From Malachius bipustulatus (taxonomy: Eukaryota > Arthropoda > Insecta > Coleoptera > Melyridae): a stretch of 64,000 nt of DNA. A model generated the notes under the pieces. It saw only the letters and a list, made by a program, of their open reading frames with translations, was not told the origin of the DNA and did not search any database. The position numbers and the translations under genes were made by a program. The stretch covers positions 1,488,001 to 1,552,000 of the forward strand of contig OU342635.1 of assembly GCA_910589415.1 (NCBI GenBank). Direction: 5' to 3'. The first letter of the stretch is position 1. Each line of letters opens with the position of its first letter. Shown here one piece after another: positions 10,734 through 22,331 of this stretch.

Positions 10734-11676
10734 TAAGCCACTGGCAAGGAGAACTTCCCGTCATATTAGCAACAACCAAAATTGTGATTCTAGTTTTGAA
10801 CATTTTCCCCCCAGAACATTGTTCACCTTTAAAGTTCAATGTTTTATCTGGGGTCGTATTAAAAAACAGTCCTGTTTCATCTGCATTGAAGATGTCATCT
10901 GGCTTGTAACCTTCACATAAAACTGGTCACTTCTGAAACAGCCATTCTTCCGCTACGCCATCAGGAACACCAGCTGATTCACCACAAATATTTCCGCCGA
11001 CAATGCTATGGCGAGCTCGAAAACATTGTACCCATGAGGATGAACACTGGAAATTTTCCATACCCAAGCGTCGTGTGAAATCGTTGGCTTTTCTCGAAGA
11101 ATTGGCCCACTTATGGGTACGTTATTTGTTCTCTGGTGCTTGAACCACTTCAGTAAAGCTTCTTCCATATTCTTATGTCTGCATGATCTAGCTCGTTTCA
11201 TACTCAACGAATTTTAGAAATCGTTGAATGCGATACACCACATTCTTTTGCAAGACTTGAATTTGTTTCTCCATTTTCTAATCTCCATATTATGTGAGAT
11301 TTTTCTAAAGGGCTAAAGGGCAAACGGTCTCAGTTCTCTCCTCAACTATCGTATTCGGAGAAATACCTAAATCACCTACACTGAATGATAACGTTTAATA
11401 AAAAACGTAAATAAAAACAGGCCCTCGCCCGACGACCGGAAGCATAAATCAATTCAGAATGTACAGCTAAACATCCGTCGGTCGTTATAACCGACACGAT
11501 TCCATGAAAAATCCAAGATCATTATATCGCTATTACCGATACGCAATAAGCGAAGTTGTACTAAACGGTTTCTATATTTAAGGAGATTTTATGAGACTAA
11601 AATGAAACTTCAACATTTGGTCGTTATATCCAGAACGTCATACTAAATGATGTCGTTACAATCGGTTTTCACTGTA
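10734..11676 (-). pseudogene. Tigger-like transposase, N-terminal half, with 5' terminal inverted repeat
   Basis: Minus-strand text includes SGPILREK with a downstream ISSVHPHGYNVF-type block (DNA-binding region), then EGYKPDDIFNADETGLFFNT. The last contains the first catalytic Asp of the DDE domain (NADETGLF is diagnostic for Tigger/pogo). Next comes TRITILVVANMTG, where the piggyBac-like insertion begins. Frameshifts are present. The element end is the sequence CAGTGAAAACCGA reading inward from 11674 on -, with a TA dinucleotide at 11675-11676, as expected for Tc1/mariner/pogo insertions. The partner end was not found. Confidence 0.65.
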
Positions 11677-12169
11677 ATTGTAATCATTCAAGTAAAGTTT
11701 TCAAAAACCCTGCTTAGTAAAACATTAATGTAATAGTTATACACTTTATTTTGATGGATGATAAATAAAACACTAATTTTTGAAATAATTCTACTGTATA
11801 CTGATGGATGCAAAGATTCTACACATGAAGGGTTGAAAACATAAATTTTAAAGTCTATTTTGTTGCGTTGATGTACACTAAGGTGATGTATCAATGACAC
11901 AACTGGAACCAGAAGCATCTTTGAATCTTCAAGCCAATATTTCCGATAAGTTCGCATTTTGTACAGAATAATATCGCTTATAAGTTTCCATGATGTTTGG
12001 AAACTTATAAATCTCACAAAAACGGACCATGAATGTTTTGCAAAATTTGCAGTTTTTGTAATATTCATTTAGAAATATTCACCACTCTCATCACTACTAC
12101 TTGTAATAAAACGAAAACCCTTTATATATAATAGATTATTGATATTTAACAAATAAACAATAACAATAT
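11677..12169. other. Intergenic between Tigger remnant and GNL3 3' end
   Basis: AT-rich. A minus-strand open frame of 126 codons (11688-12068) has no recognised domain and no clear promoter, so it is not called as a gene. The GNL3 3' UTR probably lies in 12080-12169. Confidence 0.35.
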
Positions 12170-15100
12170 CTATTTATCATAATCGATTTCAAAATCATAA
12201 TCTTCATCATTTGAAGTTACGTTATTACTCAACGTAAAATTGTTTAATCCCTCAGCAAGAGTCGTAGAAACTTTCTCCTTTCTTCGTCTGTCTTTCTTTT
12301 CCTTCTTAAACTGATTTTTTCTTATCTTGTTGAGCTGCTGATTACCTTCCAGTTTCAATTCGGGATTAACTGGTTCTTTTGGTGTTTTAGATTTTTTAGG
12401 TAGTTTTTCAATTTTTCTTATTTTCACACTCTGACTCGACTGGAAATTATTTTCATGCATGAATTAAACTACAAACTAGATTTTATGATGTACTCACTGT
12501 TTCTTCAGAATCCTCTTCCATTTCTTCAACGCAATTTACAGAGCCGAGAGTCTCTAACAATAAGGAATCTGAGTTCGCAGGACACTCTTTTCCAATTTTA
12601 TTTAATAAATCAGTTTCCATGCTTTCAAATTCGTCGATATTGAATTCTTCTCCTACAGCTGATAATATTGATGCAGCAATGTGTGATTTTTCGTTATTAA
12701 TTTCTGGAGGAACCGTATAATATTTTATTTTACCACTGAAAAAAAGAAGATAATTAGATGTAGGTACATAATAACGACTTGCCTTTCAATTTATTTTTTA
12801 TGCTACATTATAAGCTCCTGAACGTGTTCTTCAAGAGGAACTTAATTTAATGCCTAATAGAAATTTGTTTTACATTTATGAGTTAAAATGTAACAAGTGT
12901 ACGAACCTGTTCCAGTCTTCAATCAGTCCTTTGGCGGCAGCATCTATGTCTGGGACTCCTCCTTTTTTGAATCGACCTGTTCTAGTAGCCTTTAAACTGT
13001 AAAATTCCTGCAACAAATAAAAAACTCGATAATATGAAAAAAAAATGAAAATGAAAAACTTACATCGGGAGAACTATAATCGGGAATATCGTAGAGCTGC
13101 ATCAGCTTATCCTTGCCGACCCTCTGAAGTATGGCGTTGGCGGGGGTGACGGGATCGCTCAATTGGGACACCTTCACAGCGTTTCGCAGACAGGTGTGTT
13201 CGTCTGAGCCAGAAGCAAACACAATGCCTGGTGAGTCAAGGAGCTTTATTTTTGAGTCCAGCTGCACCACCTGCATTGTCCTATAAAAAATCATGATATC
13301 AGTCTCTGAACATTTCTGGACTGTTGGTCTGTCCTATTTTATGTCTGCATGAATACATGTTACGTATTTTTAAATAGTAATCAGTTAAATTCGCAAATTG
13401 GCAAAACCTTATAAAGTGTTAAAATATCATAAACTCTATGCACGAGGGAATTTATTATTATTTAGCCTGGCTTCGAACTAAACACTTTAGCTACCAACCT
13501 ACTCCGGTTAGTCAAGGTAGTTTAAGGATAAAGTAAGATTAGATGGTAATTGTATTAGAGAAAGCAGGTCACCATAACCAACTCTCTGGTACTCTGGGAG
13601 GCTAGCTAATGACCAGCAAGTCACGGTTAGTTTACCAAGAACTAAGGGAACCAATGGTGCACCGTTTTAGAAACACATGTCCTCTATGTTGATAAACTGA
13701 GTACATAGCATGGGTTACAATGCGAAAGCCGAGCAAGGGAGGAAACAAAAATGGTACTTGACGGTTTAGATAGGTAGCTGGTAGCTAAATAGACTCCACG
13801 CCACAGCCAAATGTGAGTGGAAAGAGAATTTGTTTATGATAGTTTGAAATTTGAAAAAAAAAACAATAATTCTTGACACATCAGAGCTATAATAGTACAT
13901 TGTACCATGCAAGCGACATTTCAGAAACTAATTTCTGTACCAGTAGTAGTATTAAAGAGTCCTAGTCTTTGGGTTGTACTTACTTAAAAAACACGTCTCG
14001 TACTTTAGAAAATTAAACCAAAAAAAATAAATGTGCAATAACTTAAAACTAAAACAGGGAAGACTTTTTTTTAAATAGGGAGTAATTTACTGGATAATAC
14101 ATTATGAATTATTAAAATAAAGTTTCATATAAGTAGAGCTAATACCTCGTTACTCCGGGAATAGCTCCGACATTGCAAGCCTTAGATCGTTTCAAACTGT
14201 TGACAATGGAGCTCTTCCCAACGTTCGGCATTCCGACGATTCCGACAATGATGGACGTCTGTTTGTCCTTGGAACGGCAATAATTTCCCAAGAGGGAGAG
14301 TAAAAGTTCAGCACCGAAACTGACAGCTCCCTGCATTACATCAGCCGTTTTAGGCAGTTTGCGCTGCGCCAACTTCTTACCTTGCTGCTGAGTCGAAGCT
14401 TTGAAAGGCACAACGGGTCCCGTCTGTCGAAAATATTTCAGCCACTTATCTAATACGTCCCGTGGGACCAGATCTGATTAAAAAAATAGATGTTTCAGCA
14501 CGTTTTATTTAGTAATCAATAATATTACGACATAACTTACCTGATTTGTTGAGAATCAAAACCAGTCTCTTAGAGCCAGCCATTTTCGTGACGGTTTGTT
14601 CGACTTGCTTGCATCTAGTTCCTATTGGGTCTCTCGCATCAACTACTTCTAAGATTACGTCCGATTCCTCAATTACTTTTTTAAATTCCTTATAATAAGC
14701 TTTCACTGAATTATCTGAGTCTGAATTCTTATTTTTTCCTGCTTGCTCTTCTGAGAAAGTGTTATGAAGTTTACCCCTGTTTTCTGCATTCAAAACCTGC
14801 AAGCAAAATGAACAGACTTCAGTTATGTACAAGCATACAAATTTTTGGAGAAAGATCAGTTAATTCCTTGGCTAGTTTTCAGTTCATGTTTGCGGTGAAT
14901 CAAATAAGGTCAAAGGTGTCAGTTAGTGAAGTAAAATCAGCTTGAAATTATGCTGTTTCTTTATGACGGTATAACCAGATTAAATTGAATTCACTCACTA
15001 TTTTGTATAGTATGATTTTGCTAATCCGAAATGGAAGGGTACAACTTTCTTTAGTAGTGACAAATTTTCTGCTCCTAAGAAATTATTAGAAATACAGTAG

Positions 15101-17288
15101 AGTCCCGCTAATCCGACCCCTCGCTAATCCGAATATCCTTGTAGTCCGAACAGCCCTCCAAACTTCTACAGAAATTAGGTACTTATTCTCGTAGTTCGAA
15201 CAGTCGTCCAAAAATATCCTTATAATCCGAACAGCCTACCTCTACATGCATAAACATTGGTAAAAATAATAAAAATTGTGTGCGTGAGATATGTAATGTG
15301 AATGTTGTAGCAGGCAAAACGAAATCTAAGACTTCCAGAAAATAAAAACGAACGAATGCTACTGGCGAAATACGGGCTAGTCTGAATATTCACTACTCCG
15401 AACAACCATGTGCCTGATATGATTCAGATTAGTGGGACTGTTAGTGCTTTTTATTTTTAAAACATCCATCGCGCTAATAAAGCAACGGTTTGAGCTACTG
15501 TAATGAATTTTTCGACATGTACTCAAAAAACAAGAGCGGTTCTAGTGGAATTCAGCAAAGTTCGAAAAGTTAAGGTCTTTTTGAGATAATTATTGGCCCT
15601 AAAGTCACCACAAGTAAATCCGAGCATTAAAAACTTCATCATGCAGGGAGCTATTTCAGAGAAATCAATGTTTTATTTTACCGTGATATTGTATGCTCAG
15701 ATGCTCCGAGTTACTATATTTACGTATACCTAATGCGAAGTCCCGTGTTCGTACTGCAAACTGGCATAGCAATGATACACTCGAATTCTTGTCTCATAGG
15801 TAGGTATCAAGGATAAAACAGCAAAATTGTTAGATACGCCAGCAATGACTGAATTAAATTTGGGCTGATATCAGTGAAGAGTGAGATACGAAAGAAACAC
15901 AGGTTAATAAAACTTTGATACACGTTAGAATTCATCTAGCGCAGGAATATGTTTAGTACAGAACTAGAGGTGATTCTGGAGGAAATAAGAAGTCAACGGG
16001 AATATATTGGAACTCAATTAACTAAACTAGAAGACAACGTGTGTGAGAGGGTCCAGGAAACAGTAACTTTAACAATGATCTCCCAATCTAAATAATCAGC
16101 TGTTTCTCTAATTTACAAATACACCACTCTTTCACTTCACTATCCTTTACTGTCACTTACTCTATGTCTTCCTTACTCTGTGATACTTCAGCTTTCGTTC
16201 ACATCCAAGATACGACTAACCACAAGAGTACTGATAGCTCTTATTAAAAACCTGTTGGCCGTGAAGTCTAGAAATGTCTGATAGTTCACGGAGAGCTCCA
16301 CGCAATCTCGAACATGCAGAATCATTCTGGTATTTAGTAGAACTGTCAGTTACACTCTCACACTGGCCGAGCAATGTGGCATTCCTGCCATGTCACTAGA
16401 ACTGTCAAGACGTATGACCCCAATAATTGCAGAAAGTAAACAAATACGAATCTAGAATTCTTTGCAAATGATGCCTCGTTATAACATTGTCAATCAAAAT
16501 CTAGGGAGTTTTCATTTAACTGTCAAGGTATAATGAATTTTATCACTAATGACACTCTCTAACTACTCAAGTAATGGGTTGAACATAAAGCCAGTCTTCA
16601 AGCCTTTAACAACAGACACTAACTTTTAATAGAAGGGAAATAATACGGCCCATTATGAACAATAAAATAACAGATCTCTGTGAAATGATTCACAGTTCTT
16701 GGGCTTCACCTTGGGCACGACTTTACAAAAGTTACATTTGATGCAAGTTCACAAGCTTATCACAGTATGATTACTTAACAGTGCTTTCAATAATCAGTGA
16801 TTTGATGATATGAATAAGTGCAAACTGCACAGTATTGAACACTTACTAAAGCTTCCAGCCCTCCATCCGCAAGTGCCTTTTTCTTGATTTCCTTCTGAGC
16901 TTGCTTTTGCAGGCGGGCTTCTTCTCGCTGCTTTTCTCGTTCTTCTTCTTTCTGTTTTTTCATAGCTTCCACTTCTTTTAATATATCTTCCTTGAAAGGG
17001 CAAATATTCGGAACTTCGATCAGTTTTTGCTTGTGCGGAATTTTCTTGGAGTGTTTCTTGGCTTCTTTTCTGGCTTTTCTATTGTGCTCTCTTATCTTCT
17101 TTTGCACTTTATATCTTAGTCTTGCTGGTTGTCTTTTGGAATTTTTTTCTGAAAAATTAAAAAGTAGAATTTAATACTATAAACTATAAATAAATTGATT
17201 ATGGTGCGGAAAGAAAGAGGTTACAATTTCCTAATTACAAAATATAATGGTCAAGATAATTTTTCTTACTTAGATTAAACTTCGCCAT
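12170..17288 (-). CDS. GNL3: Nucleostemin / guanine nucleotide-binding protein-like 3 (Ns1)
   Basis: Eight exons join in frame, 5' to 3': 17270-17288, 16847-17148, 14541-14796, 14146-14473, 13064-13280, 12907-13007, 12498-12735, 12170-12439 (1731 nt, 576 residues, close to animal GNL3). It begins MAKFNLKKNSKRQPARLRYK, the basic nucleolar-targeting N-terminus, followed by a Lys/Glu coiled coil. The GTPase is circularly permuted: VDARDPIGTRC, then NKSD (G4, split by an intron), then GMPNVGKSS (G1, ~residue 273), then LLDSPG (G3). A basic segment and an acidic tail (DEDYDFEIDYDK) close it. Known role: nucleolar GTPase in pre-60S ribosome maturation and export. The 2-kb second intron holds a Tigger-type MITE and a gag-like fragment. 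Confidence 0.93.
15093..15443. mobile_element. Tigger/pogo-type MITE in GNL3 intron 2
   Basis: Starts TA-CAGTAGAGTCCCGCTAATCC (from 15093) and ends with the imperfect inverse AGATTAGTGGGACTG (to ~15440). Internal repeats of taatccgaa/agtccgaacag occur. The CAGT.GA.TCCC..TAATCCG end is typical of Tigger-derived short elements. No coding capacity. Confidence 0.6.
15949..16095 (+). pseudogene. Short gag-like retroelement ORF fragment
   Basis: A 48-codon frame starting ATG at 15949 reads with an amphipathic pattern (ELEVILEEIRSQREYIGTQL) resembling the N-terminal helix of insect LTR-retrotransposon gag/ORF1 proteins. It stops at 16093-16095. It is followed by the LTR-like repeat shared with 2160-2420, consistent with a deleted retroelement in a GNL3 intron. 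Confidence 0.35.
16120..16440 (+). repeat. Interspersed LTR-like repeat, partner of 2160-2420
   Basis: Diverged copy of the segment at 2160-2420 (same order of words, same orientation). It lies in GNL3 intron 2 directly after the gag-like fragment. Confidence 0.4.
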
Positions 17289-18170
17289 GTCAAATTTTCA
17301 TAAAAAAATACTCAACGGGCCAACACTCGCACAAAAGTCCAACTTATTTATATATTTTTGCTACTAAAGTGAAGAAAACACTTCGGTTCGGCAGAAAACA
17401 ACGTGCTCACTCACAGAAATTTAAATTTCCTACCTCCTTTCTTCTTCTTTTTTTTCGTATTACTGGCCTTTGCACAATCGAATTCTTAGCCAATTAGTAT
17501 TTTCTTAAATCAGGTAAACTCAGGATAAGTAACGCTTATTAGCATGGCCACCTTCACTTACGGTTAAGTGAAGGTGGCCATGCTTATTAGCATTGAGGTA
17601 AAGTCGCCATCAATGACAGTGATGTGACATCTGACTTACGCGTAAAGAATTCATCCTCTACGTTTGACGTCAACAATGTAAACAATAGGTAAAGAACGAA
17701 ACCAATTGAAAAGCAAGCAGGTTATGTTTCTATACACCGTTCACATTTATTTTATAGACGCCGTCAGTGTGACGTCACAGGTCGGGGCTAAGTGGTTCTG
17801 GTTCCATACAAACAAACCGTTCACGTGGTCTTTGTTGTCAGTTGTCGTGTTTTTTCTAGTATTTTTTTTATAGTATTATATTATATTAGTATTTTTTATT
17901 TCTAGTTCAATTAGTAACCTATTTCTATAGATTACTGACGTCTTATTGTTTCTTTTTCTTAAGTAAAATGTTTTTTTCTGTCTTGATTTTTAAGTCTTTC
18001 AAGCTCCAACAACCTGGTTTACAAAATTAAAACGTATATTATCTGAAGCTGCACCAGAAATAGTTGGATCGGAAACCATTTTCTCTGGCACGAACCGCAT
18101 CGTATTCAGTTTGGACACACTCAAAATTTCTCGTACGAGTTTGCGTTGCGTGCGTTCCCCGCATCGGTCC
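17289..18170. other. GNL3 upstream region and intergenic
   Basis: Contains the 5' flank of GNL3 (no obvious TATA box) and a compact hairpin at 17534-17592. From 17750 to 18170 it is unannotated AT-rich DNA. No gene seen. Confidence 0.35.
17534..17592. repeat. Perfect 19-bp hairpin flanked by an 11-bp direct repeat
   Basis: 17542-17560 (gcatggccaccttcactta) is the exact reverse complement of 17565-17583, with a 4-base loop. The word gcttattagca occurs on the outer flank of each arm (17534-17544 and 17582-17592). This looks like a template-switch duplication, or a factor-binding palindrome upstream of GNL3. Confidence 0.8.
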
Positions 18171-18174
18171 GCAT

Positions 18175-18895
18175 CCAGTCAATAAGATAACCAGATAACC
18201 AGCCAGACATCAGCCAATCAGATAACCAGATAACAGCCAATCAGATAACTATCCAAAAGCCCACCAGCCAATCAAATAAATAGCCAAGCTGCCCACCAGG
18301 CAATCAGATAACCAGCCAAACAGCCCACCAGGCAATCAGATGACCAGCTGTTCAGCCAGAGAGCTAATCAGATAACCAGATAACTAGCCAATCAGATAGC
18401 CAGCCAAAAAGCTAACCAGCTACTCATATAACCAGGCAAGCAACCCACCCGACAATCAGATAACCAGCTAACCAGCAAGACAGCCAACCAGATAACCAGT
18501 TCACCAGAGCCAATCAGATAGCAATCTAAAAAGCTACCCAGCCAATGCAGATAACCATCCAAGCTGTCCACAAGCCAATCAAGTAACCAGCTAACAGCCA
18601 ATCAGATAACTAGCCAAAAGCCCACCAGCCAATCAAATAAATAGCCAAGCTGTCCACCAGGCAATCAGATGATCAGCTCTCCAGTCATAGAGAGCTAATC
18701 AGATAAACAGTTAAGTACCTATAGCCAATCAGATAACCAGCCAAGCAGATAGTCATCTAACCAGCCAGACAGCCAATCAGATGATCACCTAACCAACCAA
18801 TCAGATAACAAACCAAAAAACTAAACAGCCATTCAGATAGTCAGCCAAAAGCAGCCCACCAGCCACTCAGATGACCAGCTAACCAGCCAGACAGC
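18175..18895. repeat. Degenerate minisatellite, ~20-40 bp unit
   Basis: Dozens of variants of agccaatcagataaccag follow one another with spacer changes, and longer-period blocks recur (e.g. aatcaaataaatagccaagctg at ~18265 and ~18622). Open frames across it are products of the repeat. Confidence 0.85.
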
Positions 18896-19320
18896 AGTAG
18901 ATAGAGTTGAAGAGTTCTGGAATACCTTTGTAACCGAGGTCAAGGTCAAATCATATGGCGATTTTACATGAGAGAGTTCTGAAACACCTTAAAAACAAGG
19001 TCAAGGTCAAACTAGTTTATCTAACCGCTGAGCTTGAAATAATTATGTTAAAGATTCTGTTTATAGATGCAAGTACATAATATGACGATTTTATATATGG
19101 GAGATTTTCTGGAACACCTTGAAAATGTTTTCAGGGCCAAACATCTATAATAGCATCTATAATTTAATTCAAGGTCATATCGTGTATATGGGAGAGTTCT
19201 GGATCACCTTGACGAATGTTTCAAGGCCAAACAGTATAAGCGAAGCATCTATAATTTTAAAGATTGTATCTATTAATTCAAGGTCAAACCGCCTCACCCG
19301 CCGTCCCCCTGCCGTCCCCT
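18896..19320. repeat. Tandem repeat, ~130-bp period
   Basis: Blocks around gagagttctggaacaccttgaaaac...caaggtcaaa recur at about 18910, 18972, 19100 and 19195, with diverged spacers. No coding signal. Confidence 0.6.
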
Positions 19321-19440
19321 AATAATTTACTGAAGTAGGTATAATTTACTCATGACAAATTCTCGAGGTGAAATCATGTAATCTAACCTGTGTTGTCAAG
19401 GTTAAAATATTTGTAGAAGGGGTATCTGTAATAATCGGGC

Positions 19441-19870
19441 CGCGAGGTAGCAGATAAAACTATAATGTCGCTTCTAGTGGATATACAGTGTTTCAAAGTG
19501 GAAAAAAATAAATTCCTCGTAAAGCAGTTTGCGGCATACGACGGAGATAGAGTGATACATTATGTTTTCAAGCCGCCATATCCGTTCCAACGGCTAACCG
19601 ACACAACTGCCTCGATATTCCAGACAGATGATGAACTGGAGTAAATCCTGCGATAAATTTTTGATTTAGAGGAAGGAAAAGGTGAAGTTTATTCAGCAGA
19701 GTACGTGACGATTCCAGTGTTGGAGCTCCCGGAAACACCAGCAATTTAACTCAGAGAAGTTAAATGTTTTTATCACAACATGGAAGTGTGCATGTATGTG
19801 TGCTCTTTCTAACGTGTATGACTTGTACTATGAATTTGCTATGGTCGAATAATTATACAAACAAATAAAG
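19441..19870 (+). pseudogene. Decayed protein-coding fragment of unknown, probably mobile, origin
   Basis: From ATG 19468 the text reads MSLLVDIQCFKVEKNKFLVK and continues to VIHYVFKPPYPF before a stop near 19641. After two shifts a continuation resembling CFYHNMEVC...YDLYYEFAMVE is seen, then aataaag near 19865. The composition is protein-like but broken. I do not recognise a named domain; similar short proteins are carried by insect mobile elements (inference). Confidence 0.4.
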
Positions 19871-19930
19871 AGTTTGAAATATTTGTTTTTTACTTACAAT
19901 GGCAACCAGTTTTATTTTAGAAATGAATTA

Positions 19931-21123
19931 TACAGGGTGTCCCAATATTCCATGGACATGGAGCAACCACAGATTACTGAGGTAAAAAAAAGTCGCTCGG
20001 ACCAAACTTATCTCTATACCAAAATGCTTCGTTTGTCCGCTAGAGGGCTTCAAAGTCTTTTGAAAATTTTAGTTTTTTTGAAATAGCTCAAAGTCGGCTG
20101 ATTCCAATTCGATGAAATTTGGTAGGTGAATTTCTTATTAAAAGTACTAATTTCTGATGTAAATGATAATTTGACGGAAACCCGGGAAGGGGTGAAACTA
20201 CCCCTACCCTCCATTAAAATCGATCGTAATTGTTGATAGGGTACCAGGAACGCTGTTCATGTTTTTTTGTTTGAAAGATACATCGTTTTAGCCCATTTTT
20301 GGTCTCCAACAAAAATCTGTATCTTTCCGAGGTGCTATGTGATAAAATAAATTAGTCGATGATAACTAAATTTTTATTTCATTCTTTTAATTTGAAATCA
20401 AATTTTCAATTGTCAGGTGATTATTTTATCTAATCTCATAAAAGATGCTCAATGTTGTCGCCGGTTTGGACCCTAGAAAGTTCCATCCTGCGCAAAAAAA
20501 TGATTTTAACTTTTCTTCGAACCTCGTCGTTTTGCAAACTGTTTACTGCGTTTGAAAAAAACCGTTTGCAAACACCTGAAAAAAAAAACGAACCATACTT
20601 AACATCTTTTATGAGATTAGATCAAATAATCACCTGACAATTGAAAATTTGATTTCAAATTAAAAGAATGAAATAAAATTTTGGTTAGGTGTCATCGACT
20701 AATTTATTTTATCACATGGCACCTCGGAGAGATACAGATTTTTGTAGGAGACCAAAAATGGGCTAAAACGATGTATCTTTCAAACAAAAAAACATGAACA
20801 GCGTCCCTGCTACCCTATTAACAATTACGATCGATTTTAATGGAGGGTAGGGGTAGTTTCACCCCTTCCCGGGTTTCCGTCAAATTATCATGTACATCAG
20901 AAGTTAGTACTTTTAATAAGAAATTTACCTACCAAATTTCATCGAATTGGAATCAGCCGACTTTGAGCCATTTCAAAAAAATTAAAATTTTCAAAAGACT
21001 TTGAAGCCCTCTAACGGACAAACGAAACACTTTGGTATAGAGATAAGTTTGGTCCGAGCGACTTTTTTTTACCTCAGTAATCTGTGGTTGCTCCATGTCC
21101 ATGGAATATTGGGACACCCTGTA
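19931..21123. repeat. Giant fold-back (palindromic) element, ~1.19 kb
   Basis: The outer ~510 bp on each side are near-perfect reverse complements (TACAGGGTGTCCCAATATTC at 19931; its inverse ends at 21123), with a ~160-bp spacer near 20446-20603. Mismatches are few and some introduce indels. No transposase. The TACAGGGTG end resembles that of other inverted repeats in this window. Confidence 0.85.
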
Positions 21124-22265
21124 TTGAATTGAAGAAACATTGAATAAAAGAATCTGAAGAGTGATAATGTCCCTTTTATAAAGTGGAAGAATAATGGCCG
21201 GTTCTCACTTGTACGACACCCGACGACAGCGACAACGCGACAACACGACAAAATTGCGGGGGGATTTCACCCGGTTCCCATTTGTACGACACCCGACGAT
21301 ATGGCACGTCGTCGGGTTTGAGTTAGCCTAGTTTGAGTTTCTAAAACTAGTCACTTTCCTCCTAAAAAATTTTACCCTAAAGCTGTAGTGTGACTATAGC
21401 CGTTCCTGAGATATGGTTGGCGTCCATTCTTAGTTGCCCACTCGGTACATTTTGGACGAAGTTTTCTGTTCGAAAAGTTAGTCTGTTCTTTCACTGCATT
21501 CGTTGAAATTATCTTCTGTGGAACGAGCTTTGGCTTTACTATTTATAGTTCCTCAAAATTCTCAACATCATCACGCGGCAATCAGTGACGTATTTTCCTA
21601 AGTAGGTACTCAGTAATCCAATATCATGTCAAGCTGATGCTGTTCTGCCAACTTATGGAAAAAACGTAAATATTATTATTATTTATTATTATTATTATCG
21701 GATTTATTAATGAAAATCGTTTATAAATTATAGGTAATACATGATAATTTAATAGGTATCAAATATTGAATTTTTGGTGATCAAAAAAATAATCGCTCTG
21801 TATCATAATGATAGTAAGTCTACTTGAAATGTTATTTATGTTATGTCTTAAAAATATTTTTTAAAAGATATGAAAAATAAATAATAGTGTTACAGAAAGT
21901 AACCAACAAAATCAGAAATGGAATATTAGAGGTACCTACCAATACCCTATACCTAATTAAAAATCAAATAATTTTCCAGGATTTGAAAAAAAAAACATAC
22001 AATATGCAAAAAAGATACGAATTACATCATTCCCACATTAAAAACATTAAAAAACCGATAAATGTTAATAACCCTTCTGGTGTGACATATTTATCAACTA
22101 GATGACCCTATATTAACCTTGTGTTAATTATTATTCTGAGTGTAATATCAAAAATGAAATATTTTATCAAAAAACTGAAGGAATGTTTTCCATTTTTAGC
22201 ACTCCTCTCCTTGACAACAATACTTTTTGTTGGGATGATAATCAAAACTGATAAAAACATAATAT
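21124..22265. other. Intergenic, no gene seen
   Basis: 21190-21320 has a locally GC-richer segment in which acttgtacgacacccgacga / atttgtacgacacccgacga occurs twice. The rest is AT-rich, with a short ATT microsatellite near 21675. Small open frames at 21887-22105 and 22121-22399 lack support. Confidence 0.35.
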
Positions 22266-22269
22266 TTTT

Positions 22270-22312
22270 GTATAAATTCCGCTACCTTTACCAAAATCGG
22301 CACATTCAGTTT
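22270..22312 (+). promoter_or_regulatory. Core promoter of the Gln-rich secreted protein gene
   Basis: tataaat at 22271 and an arthropod-type initiator cacattcagtt around 22306 (tcagt), ~35 bp apart; the ATG at 22332 is 26 bp further on. The same TATA plus (T)CAG/TTAG arrangement precedes the paralogues. Confidence 0.6.
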
Positions 22313-22331
22313 GGAATCTCAGGCCAGAAAA

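Noticed and set aside
11688..12068. 126-codon minus frame next to GNL3
   Set aside because: No domain, no splice or promoter support, AT-rich composition like non-coding DNA.
18392..18601. Minus-strand open frame with many Trp/Leu
   Set aside because: It lies inside the minisatellite and its protein simply mirrors the repeat unit.
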